Source: JAJCYL01 sp965206015
GTDB taxonomy: Bacteria > Bacteroidota > Bacteroidia > Cytophagales > Cyclobacteriaceae
Assembly (NCBI GenBank): GCA_965206015.1
Contig: CBDBIW010000016.1
Coordinates: forward strand, 1,054,001 to 1,118,000
Reading direction: 5' to 3'
Length of the DNA stretch: 64,000 nt
Translations under genes and position numbers: made by a program
Part shown: positions 27,924 through 36,955 of the stretch, piece after piece
Position numbering within the stretch: position 1 is the stretch's first letter
Layout of the letters: each line of letters starts with the position of its first letter
Notes under the pieces: generated by a model
Told to the model about the DNA's origin: nothing
Seen by the model: the letters and a program-made list of their open reading frames with translations, nothing else
The model's database searches: none

Positions 27924-29252
27924 TTACTCAGACCCATCTTCATCATCGTCTTCTTTTTCTTTCACTCTATCATTGTGACTCAACTTCTTTGACACGGCTT
28001 GAAATGGACCTGAAATAATTTGTTGGCCGACCTCTAAACTGCTAATCACTTCTATGTAGTCAAAATCACTGATTCCAGTCTCAACAGGGGTCATATACGC
28101 CTTATCACCAGTAAAAACGAATACCACCTCATGCATTTCACCAGTGTTATCAAGCTGCTTGCGTTTTAAGGTGTCAGAAGGATCACGCATTGTTACCGCA
28201 GCTAAAGGCACAACCAGGATATCCTCCTTTCTGTCTGTTATTATATCAACGCTGGCCGTCATACCTGGTTTAAAAGGATATGGGTTGTCTCTGAGTTGCT
28301 CCAACAAACCAAATGATTCTGCCAATATCTTAACCTTTACCTGAAATTCTGTTACTGCGTCACTACTTGGTTTGGGATTAGCAGTATTGGCAATCTGACT
28401 TACAACACCCCTGAATTCTTTATATAGATAGGCATAAGCATCTACATCAATAATCGCTGTATCTCCCATTTCTATTCTGACAATGTCGTTCTCGTTTACA
28501 TTGACCAGAACTTCCATTTGCCTTAAGTCGGCTATTCTGAGCATTTCTGTCCCTGCCATTTGCTGCGTTCCGACTACGCGTTCCCCCTGCTCTACATTTA
28601 GTCTTGAAACAATCCCACTCATAGGAGCAATCACATTGGTTAATCTCAAATTCTCTCTGGCTTCATCGACGGTGGCACGCGAGCTCTGAACTATATATTT
28701 TGCTGCCTCTACATTTTGAGTAGCAGATTCTAAATCATGTGACGACACCTTGAAATTGACCTCTGCAGCTTCAAAATCCGTGTCAGAAATTACCTTCTGG
28801 TCACGTAACTTCTGATTTCTTTCAAATTCCAGTTTTGACCTTTCGAATTGAGCTTGAGCCCTGCTGAATTTTGCCCTGGCGTCAGCAAGATTGGCCAGTT
28901 GTTGATTCCAATTTGCCTGAGAGCGTTCTACTGCAGACTGAAAATTGTCAGGTCTTATTTTAATTAGCAATTGCCCAACTACAACAGAGTCACCTTCCTC
29001 TACATTTAACTCAATTATCTCACCAGCTACGTCAGGACTCAGTTTCACTTCAATTTCTGGTTGTATGTCACCGAAAGCACTCACCTTTTCGACGATGGTT
29101 CGTTTAACAACCTCATCGAATAGAACTTCTGTTGCTTCACCTTGACCTATCCAACCCTGACGCTTTCCAACAGACGCAAAGACTATAAGCAATAGAAAGA
29201 CTGCCCCTAACCCGTAAATTAATTTGTTTGATGGTTTTTTTCTTGCTGTCAT
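27924..29252 (-). CDS. HlyD/MacA-family efflux periplasmic adaptor
   Basis: A 442-residue membrane-fusion protein. One N-terminal helix (about 11-28) is followed by a lipoyl-like half (VSAFGDIQPEIEVKLSPDVA, VEEGDSVVVGQLLIKIRPD). A long alpha-helical hairpin (about 110-200), the second lipoyl half (VIAPMSGIVSRLNVEQGERV), beta-barrel and membrane-proximal domains, and an acidic tail (KEKEDDDEDGSE) follow. It links an inner-membrane ABC or RND pump to the TolC channel encoded 4 bp overlapping upstream. No pump gene is next to it, so the third partner is encoded elsewhere or was lost. Confidence 0.9.
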   Translation of the reverse strand: MTARKKPSNKLIYGLGAVFLLLIVFASVGKRQGWIGQGEATEVLFDEVVKRTIVEKVSAFGDIQPEIEVKLSPDVAGEIIELNVEEGDSVVVGQLLIKIRPDNFQSAVERSQANWNQQLANLADARAKFSRAQAQFERSKLEFERNQKLRDQKVISDTDFEAAEVNFKVSSHDLESATQNVEAAKYIVQSSRATVDEARENLRLTNVIAPMSGIVSRLNVEQGERVVGTQQMAGTEMLRIADLRQMEVLVNVNENDIVRIEMGDTAIIDVDAYAYLYKEFRGVVSQIANTANPKPSSDAVTEFQVKVKILAESFGLLEQLRDNPYPFKPGMTASVDIITDRKEDILVVPLAAVTMRDPSDTLKRKQLDNTGEMHEVVFVFTGDKAYMTPVETGISDFDYIEVISSLEVGQQIISGPFQAVSKKLSHNDRVKEKEDDDEDGSE

Positions 29253-30700
29253 TGCTCCAATGATAATGGTTTACCCTGATAAAAATCAAGAATCTCTAAC
29301 CTGAATATATAATCATATTTAGCCCGGGTTAGGTCGGATGTTGCTCTTACCAGATTGCTTCTCGCAATTTGAAAGTCAACAAAATTGGCAACTCCAAGGT
29401 TATATCTATTTTCAACATCTTCCAAAGTTCTGGTGAGTGCCTGTACCTGCCTGTCACTGGCCTGGAAGGATTTCAGAGCAGCGGCAGCATTGTTATGTGC
29501 GGTTTCAATATTTTGACGAAGTTGATTTCGTACCTGTTTCGCGGTTATTTCTGCCTGCTTATTGGCAATAACCGCTTTTTGCATATTATTTCGGGTCCTC
29601 CAACCATTAAAAACCGGAATCTGAAGATTTAAAGACAGTGATTTACTTAGGTTCTCGTCGAATTGCTCACGGAATGTAAAGTCGGAATCTACGCCAACAA
29701 TATTTGGCAAATCAAGGAGGGCATTCACTCTTTGAGTTGGGTCATTTGCTAAAAACCCAATTTCCATTTCACGTGAAATTGTACCATCCAATAGCGTTCG
29801 TTGCCTGTTTGCAGCGTCAGAAAAATTGGTGTTTAGGGAACCATTTAAAGAAAGCGAAGGATACAGCGATCCCTTGGCAACACGAAGATTGATTAATGAA
29901 CTTTCAACCTGGAGGTCGGCCCCTCGGATTTCCGGTTGAAGAGCCAATGCCTCACTATAAATGTCGCTCGAGCTTCTCAATATTTCTTGTCCAGCATTAA
30001 TTTCCAAATTGGGTACAACAACCTCAAGGTCCTCCTGGCTAGACAACTGTAAAGTTTGCTTCAGGTTTAATAATGAAAGGTTGAGGCTATTTTCATTATT
30101 AATTACCTGAACCTCATCACTAGCTAGTTGCGCCTCAAGTTGCAGGCGATTACTTACAGGTAATGAACCAGCGTCAACCAATATAATTGTGCGGTCAAGT
30201 TGATTTTGAGTCGCCTCCATTTGAACCTTCGCATTGTGTAATAATTCCTTATTAAAAATCACGTCCAGGTAAAATGTAGTCACACTAACAGCTACTTCAT
30301 TTCCTGTTTTTTCTAAATCACTCTGCGAAGCTTCCAGGTTTAATTGGTCTCTCTTTATACTATAAGATAACTGTAAACCACTAAAAAGTGTAACTGAACT
30401 TTGACCCGAAAAAGAACTGAATTTTATCTGTTGATTTATAAAGTCATTGGTTGTTGGATCAATTGACCTGCCCCAATTAACCCCGTAGCCACCATTGAAA
30501 TTTAAGTTGGGTAACCTATCCATCTTTGATTGTAACAGATCAATTTTGTATGATTCCAAATTCAGCTTACTTATCTTAACATTCAGATTGTTTTCTAAAG
30601 CGATGGAAATACATTCTTCCAATGAATACAATCTTGTTCCGGCATCCTGAGAAAATGCCCGGGCGGAAATGAGTAATAAAAGGCATAGAAGCGACTTCAT
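29249..30700 (-). CDS. TolC-family outer-membrane channel
   Basis: A 483-residue TolC-like protein with a signal peptide (ending ARAFSQ). It shows the internal two-fold repeat of the family: an outer helix pair with YSLEECISIALENNLNVKIS near the start, NRLQLEAQLASDEVQVINNE in the first half, and QTVEIAYNN-like RQNIETAHNNAAAALKSFQA and YNLGVANFVDFQIARSNLVR in the second. It forms a trimeric exit duct and overlaps the HlyD gene by 4 bp, showing coupled expression. It begins one base after the serine dehydratase stop, so it belongs to the same transcript as thyA and sdaAB. Confidence 0.92.
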   Translation of the reverse strand: MKSLLCLLLLISARAFSQDAGTRLYSLEECISIALENNLNVKISKLNLESYKIDLLQSKMDRLPNLNFNGGYGVNWGRSIDPTTNDFINQQIKFSSFSGQSSVTLFSGLQLSYSIKRDQLNLEASQSDLEKTGNEVAVSVTTFYLDVIFNKELLHNAKVQMEATQNQLDRTIILVDAGSLPVSNRLQLEAQLASDEVQVINNENSLNLSLLNLKQTLQLSSQEDLEVVVPNLEINAGQEILRSSSDIYSEALALQPEIRGADLQVESSLINLRVAKGSLYPSLSLNGSLNTNFSDAANRQRTLLDGTISREMEIGFLANDPTQRVNALLDLPNIVGVDSDFTFREQFDENLSKSLSLNLQIPVFNGWRTRNNMQKAVIANKQAEITAKQVRNQLRQNIETAHNNAAAALKSFQASDRQVQALTRTLEDVENRYNLGVANFVDFQIARSNLVRATSDLTRAKYDYIFRLEILDFYQGKPLSLEQ

Positions 30701-30701
30701 A

Positions 30702-31379
30702 TCATAAGTCGATTTCTGGAATATAAATCACTTCTTTAACACCACTTAAGCTTTCCAAATACTTCAGCGTTATCGCTTTTAGTCCGCTATCCATTTCAAT
30801 TATCTGGCAAGCCATTTCATTCTTACCCTGTCTTGATACAGTCATTGTCGCAATGTTGCAATCATCATGGGAAATAACGCTGGATATATAGGCTATACTA
30901 CCTAATACATCAGTTGCAGTAATTAGAATAGTATGCAATCGAGCACTAAATCCCGAATCAAACCCATTTACCTCTGTAATCCTTATCAAACCTCCACCTC
31001 TACTCACTCCAGTAACTGTAACGGATCGATCTCCTCTGGTTAAATGCAATTTGACCGTATTGGGATGCATGGTTGATGCATTGCCAACTGATTTGAATTT
31101 GTAATCAATTCCTTTTTTTTCCGCTATATCAAGAGCTGACTTTATATTACTATCATCTGCTTTGAAATCCATCAAACCAGCAAGAATGGCTCTATCACTA
31201 CTATGTCCTTCATAGGTCTTAGCAAATGAATTGTAAAAGGTGATTACAACCTTCTCCGGAATATTTCCAAGGATACGCATCCCTGCTCTTCCAATACGGA
31301 CTACACCAGCGGTGTGAGAACTTGACGGTCCAATCATTATCGGTCCAATCATATCAAATACACTGCTTTTTTCAGTCAT
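30702..31379 (-). CDS. sdaAB: L-serine ammonia-lyase, iron-sulfur-dependent, beta subunit
   Basis: A 225-residue beta subunit of the two-part [4Fe-4S] L-serine dehydratase, which converts serine to pyruvate and ammonia. The N-terminal motif SVFDMIGPIMIGPSSSHTAG (about 6-25) is diagnostic. A C-terminal ACT domain (about 150-220) includes HDDCNIATMTVSRQGKNEMA. The catalytic alpha subunit with the cluster cysteines is not in the window. It lies between thyA (11 bp) and tolC, in the same direction. Confidence 0.9.
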   Translation of the reverse strand: MTEKSSVFDMIGPIMIGPSSSHTAGVVRIGRAGMRILGNIPEKVVITFYNSFAKTYEGHSSDRAILAGLMDFKADDSNIKSALDIAEKKGIDYKFKSVGNASTMHPNTVKLHLTRGDRSVTVTGVSRGGGLIRITEVNGFDSGFSARLHTILITATDVLGSIAYISSVISHDDCNIATMTVSRQGKNEMACQIIEMDSGLKAITLKYLESLSGVKEVIYIPEIDL

Positions 31380-31390
31380 AATTCAGATTA

Positions 31391-32185
31391 TCAAACTGCA
31401 ACCGGTGCTTTGATATGTGCTTGCGGATTGTAATTGACTAATTCGAAATCTTCGAAACGAAATTGAAAAATATCTTTGACATCAGGATTTATAACCATTT
31501 GAGGCAGCATTCCTACTTCACGACTTAACTGCAATTCTGCCTGTTCCATGTGATTGGAGTATAAGTGAGCGTCTCCTAACGTATGAACGAACTCACCAGC
31601 CTGCAAGTTACATACCTGAGCCATCACCTTAAGAAGTAAAGCATAAGAAGCAATGTTAAATGGTACACCCAAAAAAACATCAGCACTTCTTTGATAAAGC
31701 TGGCAAGACAGCTTGTCATCAGCTACATGAAATTGAAAAAAAGCATGACATGGCGGTAGTGCCATTTCATGCAGTTGGCCAACGTTCCAGGCACTGACAA
31801 TGATGCGTCTGGAATCCGGGTTATTCTTTATTTGTTCAACTGCCTGGGTGATCTGGTCGATGGATTGACCATCAGACGACGGCCAACTTCTCCATTGTGC
31901 CCCATAAACAGGACCTAAATTACCGTCCTCATCAGCCCATTCATCCCATATTGAGACACCATTTTCTTTTAAATAGCGAGTGTTGGTCTCACCCTTCAAA
32001 AACCATAGAAGTTCATGTAGAATAGAACGCAGATGCAATTTTTTGGTAGTAAGCAATGGGAATCCGGATGATAAGTCGAATCTCATCTGATATCCGAAAA
32101 CACTCTTAGTACCAGTACCCGTACGGTCTGTCTTTTCCACACCGTGGTCAATAATATGTTGCATCAAATCCAGGTATTGCCTCAT
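31391..32185 (-). CDS. thyA: thymidylate synthase
   Basis: A 264-residue thymidylate synthase, the same length as the E. coli enzyme. The catalytic Cys146 is in LPPCHAFFQFHV. The folate and dUMP-binding blocks are present: RTGTGTKSVFGYQMRFDL (21-38), WDEWADEDGNLGPVYGAQWR (80-99), SRRIIVSAWNVGQL and QRSADVFLGVPFNIASYALL. It makes dTMP from dUMP with methylenetetrahydrofolate. It is the first gene of a minus-strand run thyA-sdaAB-tolC-hlyD; dihydrofolate reductase, often its neighbour, is not here. Confidence 0.97.
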   Translation of the reverse strand: MRQYLDLMQHIIDHGVEKTDRTGTGTKSVFGYQMRFDLSSGFPLLTTKKLHLRSILHELLWFLKGETNTRYLKENGVSIWDEWADEDGNLGPVYGAQWRSWPSSDGQSIDQITQAVEQIKNNPDSRRIIVSAWNVGQLHEMALPPCHAFFQFHVADDKLSCQLYQRSADVFLGVPFNIASYALLLKVMAQVCNLQAGEFVHTLGDAHLYSNHMEQAELQLSREVGMLPQMVINPDVKDIFQFRFEDFELVNYNPQAHIKAPVAV

Positions 32186-32208
32186 TTATCAGGGTTTTAA
32201 TTTCACTT

Positions 32209-32216
32209 CAAAATTA
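32209..32216 (-). promoter_or_regulatory. possible -7 box ahead of thyA
   Basis: On the minus strand TAATTTTG fits the Bacteroidota TAnnTTTG element, 24 bp before the thyA start. A convincing TTTG at the expected -33 spacing was not found, so this is tentative. Confidence 0.3.
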
Positions 32217-32269
32217 ATCAAAATGTCTTGGCGCTTAGCACAATGTCTTTTTTTTGACATGGTATTGAA

Positions 32270-32910
32270 CAGGTGCCTTGAATTTTTCATCCCACGCGCA
32301 ATCGGCCCAATCAGACGGAACCCAATACAAACGTGTAACTGTTCAGGGGAATACAGCACTTATTCAATAGTCAGATTACTCCGGTCATCAATTGAGCGTA
32401 CCACCAGGACAGTCAACCTTGTTCATCATGAAATGCAAAAACTTTGAAAGCGAAGACGATGTTGTTTCAGCATCTGACAAATTTGATCTAAATGAGATCA
32501 AGTCATTACTCAGTGAGAATTGAATATACTCCAAAGACAACTAAACTGAAACTCGTATTATTTACCATAGTTCTTATCACAGCTTTCACAGCGAAGGCTG
32601 AAGACGTTAATTGAAAACTTTATGAAGCCGCATCGGCGTATGATTCAAGAAATTTGGTTGATACCCGTTTTTCACTGCAACAGTCACTAACGGAACTATT
32701 CCTATAAAGAAATTCTTGAAAAGGGCGAGAATGCCCCCCTTCATTATGAAGTCCAAATACCCATTGATCAGACGTTATTTAGCATTAAATATGACCGGTT
32801 TGACAGTGAAAGTGATGTGACAGGAATTGCCAATCAACTTGGAATAAGAGAGATTGCTGGAATGCTTAAAATAGTATTTTTCAATACTTACTTCATTAGG
32901 CATGAAGGTT
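32270..32910 (+). pseudogene. degenerate remnants of small secreted-protein genes
   Basis: Several broken plus-strand frames look like decayed genes rather than spacer. One (about 32275-32523) reads GTQYKRVTVQGNTALIQ, a stop, then LSVPPGQSTLF and ends DLNEIKSLLSEN. A second (32543-32707) reads KLKLVLFTIVLITAFTAKAE, a signal peptide, then after a stop KLYEAASAYDSRNLVDTRFS and LQQSLTEL. A third piece reads YDRFDSESDVTGIANQLG. I cannot name the families. The rest of 32186-33060 shows nothing further. Confidence 0.45.
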
Positions 32911-33060
32911 ACATTATAATGACATTATGACGTTTTATGTTAGCAAAACACAATGAAACATGTCATAATGGCGGTGATTCAATCATTTATTCCACTATAT
33001 ATCAATTGGTACAACACTTGTTTACGTGTTATCAGATTAATAATTAAAACTAAATTAAAT

Positions 33061-33067
33061 AAGGAGG
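33061..33067 (+). promoter_or_regulatory. unusually strong Shine-Dalgarno before hsp20
   Basis: AAGGAGG ends 4 bp ahead of the ATG at 33072. Bacteroidota genes usually lack such a site, and none of its neighbours has one, so this gene is probably translated at high level. Confidence 0.75.
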
Positions 33068-33071
33068 TAAT

Positions 33072-33515
33072 ATGTCACTTGTAAAAAGAAATTACTACAA
33101 CGTTCCAACATTGAACAGATTTTTCGATGACTTTTTCACCAAAGATTTGTATTGGAATGGAGAGAATGAATTAACAAAATTTAATTCTACACCCATGGTG
33201 AATATTAAAGAGGATGGTGATTCATTCGGTTTGGAATTAGCAGCTCCCGGGTTGAAAAAAAAGGACTTTAATATTGAGTTGAATGAGAATGTATTAACAG
33301 TTTCTTTTGAAAGAAAGACTGAAGGAGAAGTAGCTGAGGAGAACTACAAACGCAGAGAGTTCGGTTATCAATCGTTTAAAAGGTCATTTACACTTCCAGA
33401 AACTGTCAACGGCGATAAGATTCAAGGGAAGTATGAGAATGGTGTCCTTTACCTGGTTATTCCAAAAAAGGTTGAGGCTAAACCTCAACCGATAAAAACG
33501 GTCAAGATTTCTTAA
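33072..33515 (+). CDS. Hsp20/alpha-crystallin family small heat-shock protein
   Basis: A 147-residue small heat-shock protein. The alpha-crystallin domain spans about 40-140, with PMVNIKEDGDSFGLELAAPG, RREFGYQSFKRSFTLPETVN and GKYENGVLYLVIPKK marking its strands. It is a cytosolic ATP-independent holdase that binds unfolding proteins. A perfect Shine-Dalgarno precedes it, and a strong terminator follows within 16 bp, so it is a one-gene unit. Heat or stress control is expected but no specific operator was recognised. Confidence 0.93.
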   Translation: MSLVKRNYYNVPTLNRFFDDFFTKDLYWNGENELTKFNSTPMVNIKEDGDSFGLELAAPGLKKKDFNIELNENVLTVSFERKTEGEVAEENYKRREFGYQSFKRSFTLPETVNGDKIQGKYENGVLYLVIPKKVEAKPQPIKTVKIS

Positions 33516-33530
33516 TCACATTAATCATGT

Positions 33531-33568
33531 AATAAAAAGAGGAAGGCTAATGCCTTCCTCTTTTTATT
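33531..33568 (+). terminator. bidirectional-looking terminator after hsp20
   Basis: AATAAAAAGAGGAAGGC (33531-33547) pairs perfectly with GCCTTCCTCTTTTTATT (33552-33568) around TAAT. A T-run lies on both strands. Confidence 0.85.
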
Positions 33569-34011
33569 TATAATGAGCATGGATAAGGTTTCCATTGGCA
33601 GTCAAGGATTCTAAGATTGGAAAACGCATAGATGTTTCTTGTCTCGTTTTTACGTTCTTCCCAGAAGAAAGCACTTTCTTTTCTTTTTGCCTTATCAGCA
33701 TTTGTTGCGAATTTTCTTTTGGCATTTTTTCGGAATATCAGAATGAATTCATGCTCGAGGGTTACATAGGCACCAACAGGTAAAGTCCCGGAACCCATGA
33801 ATTTGTTGGGTGCATTGGTTGGTTTTTTTCAGATAATGTTGGGAAGATTGCTAAATCCAAGTTGGGTGAAACTTTCAATAATTTTACTATGGTCAGGGTA
33901 GAGTCTAAATTCTGTTATAATGGTTCTGGTTGCATCGCCTATATTGATGCAGACCATACCTTCAGGTTTTAAAACGCGGTCAATCTCAAGCCAAACCTTA
34001 TTCATTTCCAA
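33568..34011 (-). pseudogene. truncated DNA methyltransferase with an in-frame stop
   Basis: The minus-strand frame resembles a DNA modification methylase of the N4/N6 type: EIDRVLKPEGMVCINIGDAT, FRLYPDHSKIIESFTQLGFS, then PTNAPNKFMGSGTLPVGAYV and TLEHEFILIFRKNAKRK. A TGA (around 33826-33828) interrupts NII-stop-KKPTNAP where Trp is expected, and both halves are otherwise in the same frame. The N-terminal part with the catalytic (D/N)PPY motif is missing and only a TTG could start it. This is a relic of a restriction-modification or orphan methylase gene. Confidence 0.7.
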
Positions 34012-34213
34012 TTAAATCTACTGACCGATCTGTCACAGTTTTCATTTTGCGAGAGTCGCCTGAGATTATATGGTGCGATGTTTTAAGCAAAGAAATTTCA
34101 GCAGATACTCATAATCACCAAATACAAAATGCCAATACTGGAACAGAATTTATTAGAGCTACAACTCAATGGACTACATAAATGTAGATTATAGGATTTA
34201 ATTAAATTTCATC

Positions 34214-34221
34214 TACCTTTG
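34214..34221 (+). promoter_or_regulatory. -7 box (TAnnTTTG) of the cold-shock gene
   Basis: TACCTTTG matches the Bacteroidota -7 consensus and lies 86 bp before the cold-shock ATG, giving a long leader as is common for cold-shock mRNAs. The -33 region is only TTTA-like. From 34012 to 34213 I see nothing else. Confidence 0.5.
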
Positions 34222-34306
34222 CCGAATTATAGTTAGTGGCTTAATCTTTTAGATTACCCCTATTAAAAAGTTTTAGTAAATCAATAATTCAATAAGTATT
34301 TTTATA

Positions 34307-34501
34307 ATGAAAGCAGGAACCGTTAAATTTTTCAACAACTCAAAAGGATTTGGGTTTATTAAGCCTTCTGACGGAGGCGAAGACATTTTTGTCCACCAAA
34401 GTGGATTAATTGATGAGGTAAGGGAGAACGACGAAGTAGAATATGAAGTCGAGCAGGGAAGAAAAGGATTAAACGCCGTAGATGTGAAGGTTGTTAAATA
34501 A
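34307..34501 (+). CDS. cold-shock domain protein
   Basis: A 64-residue CspA-type single cold-shock domain. RNP1 is KGFGFIKP (13-20) and RNP2 is DIFVHQSGL (26-34). It is a typical complete member that binds single-stranded RNA/DNA and melts RNA structure in the cytosol. A long leader and a strong hairpin terminator flank it, so it is transcribed alone. Confidence 0.95.
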   Translation: MKAGTVKFFNNSKGFGFIKPSDGGEDIFVHQSGLIDEVRENDEVEYEVEQGRKGLNAVDVKVVK

Positions 34502-34524
34502 TTCTAATATCATCAGGAGTTACT

Positions 34525-34554
34525 AAAAGCTGTCTCTTGAGACAGCTTTTTTTT
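34525..34554 (+). terminator. Rho-independent terminator after the cold-shock gene
   Basis: AAAAGCTGTCTC (34525-34536) pairs with GAGACAGCTTTT (34539-34550), followed by a run of T. Confidence 0.88.
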
Positions 34555-34914
34555 GTCCAAACTCAATCATAAGACAACCGATTCACAGAAACAGTTGGAA
34601 TATCGGAATTGTGCAAGATCATTATCCGTTTACAAACGACAAATAAATATTTGTAAGTGTTTACAAGTATTTAAACACATACTGAATCTCTTTAAAAGCG
34701 TTATTTGAGAAAATTGGCTACATTTATCCAAATGAACATATAGTGGAAATAAGCGGACAAATTTGTTCGCATACCCAATTGTTATGCTCAATTACAAAAA
34801 TTGAAAACATGATAATTGATAAAATCAAAAACAAGTTTTAGATACGAGAAAAGGAAATTTCTAGAATAAAAAGAGGACAAAACCGCCAGTAGACTTATAC
34901 AAAACCGGCAGTAA

Positions 34915-35118
34915 CCCGTCTATCATGTCCATGTCAGAAAAACTACTGGAACATCAATAAATTTTGCTTTTTTATCTAATGCTAATGTTCCAAATGTAGA
35001 AGAGTTTCATGAATCTATTGCAAAAAAGCCTAATCATAGACGAATCAAAAATGATAAAGTATTTGTCGGATGGAATGGTGATTTAATTAACAAAGGTGAT
35101 TTTGAGACTCTAAACTGA
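34915..35118 (+). pseudogene. unidentified gene remnant
   Basis: An open frame without a start codon, preceded by an in-frame TAA. It encodes about 67 residues with protein-like composition (KTTGTSINFAFLSNANVPNV, then DKVFVGWNGDLINKGDFE). I do not recognise the family. It lies among other relics, so a truncated gene is the best reading. From 34555 to 34914 no gene or structure was seen. Confidence 0.3.
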
Positions 35119-35163
35119 ACACTGCCCAAGTTAAAAATCAGGAACATTATAACTTAGGCAACA

Positions 35164-35322
35164 ATGAGACGAGAAGAAGTAGACCAATTACAGAGCAAAG
35201 CTCTGGAGCAGTTCAGATCAGGAAAATCATTATTTGGGAAAGACGGGGCTTTTGCTCCGGTGCCAAAGCATGGAATTGCAACAAAAACTAAACAGATAGT
35301 TAAGCGCATTTTGAATAATTAA
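35164..35322 (+). pseudogene. IS256-family transposase, N-terminal remnant
   Basis: A 52-codon frame beginning ATG with QLQSKALEQFRSGKSLFGKD and GAFAPVPK. This matches the start of IS256-type transposases (ALE-F-SGK-L-GKDGAFAPLLKE). After this block the sequence departs from the family and ends in KRILNN, so the rest of the element is gone. Confidence 0.6.
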
Positions 35323-35402
35323 TAGTTCCAGTTACTTACTGTCCAGTCAAATGTAGCAGATCCACAAGAACGTAAGTTTCCTGTCTTCCGCCAGCTTGAG
35401 AA

Positions 35403-35651
35403 CTAATGAGTAAAATTTTGTCTTCTTTTAACAATATAAATCCAGTATCCCAAAATACAGTTTGACCCTTTTGGCCAGTGCCATTTTATGTCATGTCTTT
35501 TGGTCATAATTAATGCATGGTTTATACTGGTCCGGTCTGAATGTCCAGATTTCGGTGTAAGCAGTCCGGTTGATTGCTGGATATTTAGAATAGCCCTCAC
35601 CACGCATATACCATTCAAATAATTCTTCAATAGTTGAATGACATCTTTCAT
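35403..35651 (-). CDS. small hypothetical protein or relic
   Basis: An 82-codon frame from ATG 35651, with no family I recognise (LLKNYLNGICVVRAILNIQQ near the start, ILGYWIYIV near the end). It is divergent from the beta-barrel gene that follows and surrounded by relics. It may be a small real gene, a fragment or a chance frame. Confidence 0.3.
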   Translation of the reverse strand: MKDVIQLLKNYLNGICVVRAILNIQQSTGLLTPKSGHSDRTSINHALIMTKRHDIKWHWPKGSNCILGYWIYIVKRRQNFTH

Positions 35652-35742
35652 GTTTTAATTATTTCAGTTATTATTAATAACTGCTTATCGTTTTATGAAA
35701 CTAACTGATTACTGGTTAATTTGGATTTTCTATCATAACAGT

Positions 35743-36363
35743 ATGCGCCTTAGAATTATCTCCATTATCACATTAACCATTATAAAAATTAGTATTTCCC
35801 AGGCCCAGGGTACCTATGTGGGATTAAAAGGTGGTTATCATTTGTCAACGTTGAATTCGGATAATGCTTCAAGGATAGAGCTGGAGACATTAAAAGGTTT
35901 TAGCATGTCCCTGGTTTTTGGATATGTTCCAGGATACAATTCAGTACTAGGGTTTTCGGTCGAACCTGGTTATACACTTAAGGGGACTAAGACAAATGTA
36001 GACACACTTAGCTATCGGTTTAAATATTTGACTTTACCTCTGCTTGTTGATTACTATCCATTTAAGAACCTAAAAATAAGCGCAGGACCGGAGATATCTT
36101 TTTTAGCAAGGGCTCAAAACAAAGCTAGGGAAATGCCAACTGATTCAACGGAAGCGGATACTGATATCTCAAATATTTATAACAAGCGTTTTGAATTGTC
36201 TGGGTCCATTGGCGTGAGTTATTCATTAAGTTATTTTATGGATATTGGTATTCGTTACAATACCTCATTTACAAAAATTTCAAATTTGGATGCGGTGCTC
36301 GAGAGGAGAAAATTATTTAATCAATACCTACAATTCTCTCTCCTCCTTAAACTGGCGAACTAA
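35743..36363 (+). CDS. outer-membrane beta-barrel protein (PorT-like)
   Basis: About 206 residues from the ATG at 35743, which opens the signal peptide RLRIISIITLTIIKISISQA; a start at 35695 would only add sequence ahead of it. The mature part is a small beta-barrel: GTYVGLKGGYHLSTL at the start, alternating strands such as SVLGFSVEPGYTLKG and YLTLPLLVDYYPFKNLKISA, and an ending in aromatic/hydrophobic alternation (QYLQFSLLLKLAN). This is the OMP_b-brl_2/PorT-like pattern. Role unknown. It converges on the permease/PadR relics. Confidence 0.8.
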   Translation: MRLRIISIITLTIIKISISQAQGTYVGLKGGYHLSTLNSDNASRIELETLKGFSMSLVFGYVPGYNSVLGFSVEPGYTLKGTKTNVDTLSYRFKYLTLPLLVDYYPFKNLKISAGPEISFLARAQNKAREMPTDSTEADTDISNIYNKRFELSGSIGVSYSLSYFMDIGIRYNTSFTKISNLDAVLERRKLFNQYLQFSLLLKLAN

Positions 36364-36464
36364 TAAGATTTACTATTGTATGCTTCAGCCAAATCTCCAC
36401 AAATTTCATTAAAGAGATGTTGGTCCATAAACCTTTCAAGCCAGCAGGGAGGGGAGTTCTGCAT
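36360..36464 (-). pseudogene. N-terminal remnant of an FtsX-type ABC permease
   Basis: A 34-residue frame, MQNSPPCWLERFMDQHLFNE then ICGDLAEAY, 7 bp after the PadR gene. It matches the conserved soluble N-terminus of Cytophagales FtsX-like permeases that are encoded next to PadR regulators. The frame stops where the first membrane helix would begin, so the permease is lost. Confidence 0.55.
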
Positions 36465-36470
36465 AATATC

Positions 36471-36800
36471 TTATTCAAATGACATAGATGGGACTGTATT
36501 CCATAATTTGTTGCGAAGCCCCTTGATTGATTTTGATGAAGCCTCACCGCTTCTGATTACATTGAATAGTAATTTGGGGCGTCCGCCACGCTTGCTATCA
36601 CCCGAACTCCCATATTGGGAAGTGAGAAACCTTTTTTGTTCAAGGTGATGTAGCGTAGCATGAACCGTACTGATAATGATCTTCCTGTTACAATTTTCTA
36701 TAACATAATTTTTTATCGCAAAACCGTATGCATCATCTTGCAAATTGACTACTCCCAAAAGAACAATTTCTTCAAGCTCACCGAGATTTTATCCTTTCAT
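36471..36800 (-). pseudogene. PadR-family transcriptional regulator with stop at codon 4
   Basis: The coding frame from ATG 36798-36800 reads M-K-G-stop (TAA at 36789-36791), then NLGELEEIVLLGVVNLQDDA, YGFAIKNYVIENCNRKIIIS, HATLHHLEQKRFLTSQYG and a C-terminal RNKLWNTVPSM. That is a full-length PadR winged-helix repressor whose fourth codon would normally be TAT. A TTG at 36758 could start a shorter form lacking the first helix. Its target permease, downstream, is reduced to 34 codons, so loss of the regulator fits decay of the pair. Confidence 0.75.
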
Positions 36801-36955
36801 AAAAGCTTAATATCATTTGCCGGGTAGGTTGTTTCGATTTTGCAGAATTAAGCAAATGATTTCAACTTTTAGGCATATCAGGTACTACTCCAATTAAATT
36901 AGAATTGGAATAGTTTGATTTGGTTAGCCAATTCAATGTGTATCTTCGCATACTT

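Noticed and set aside
32223..32447. A 74-codon frame after thyA as a real gene
   Set aside because: Its composition is not protein-like, and a different frame over the same bases shows clearer relic coding.
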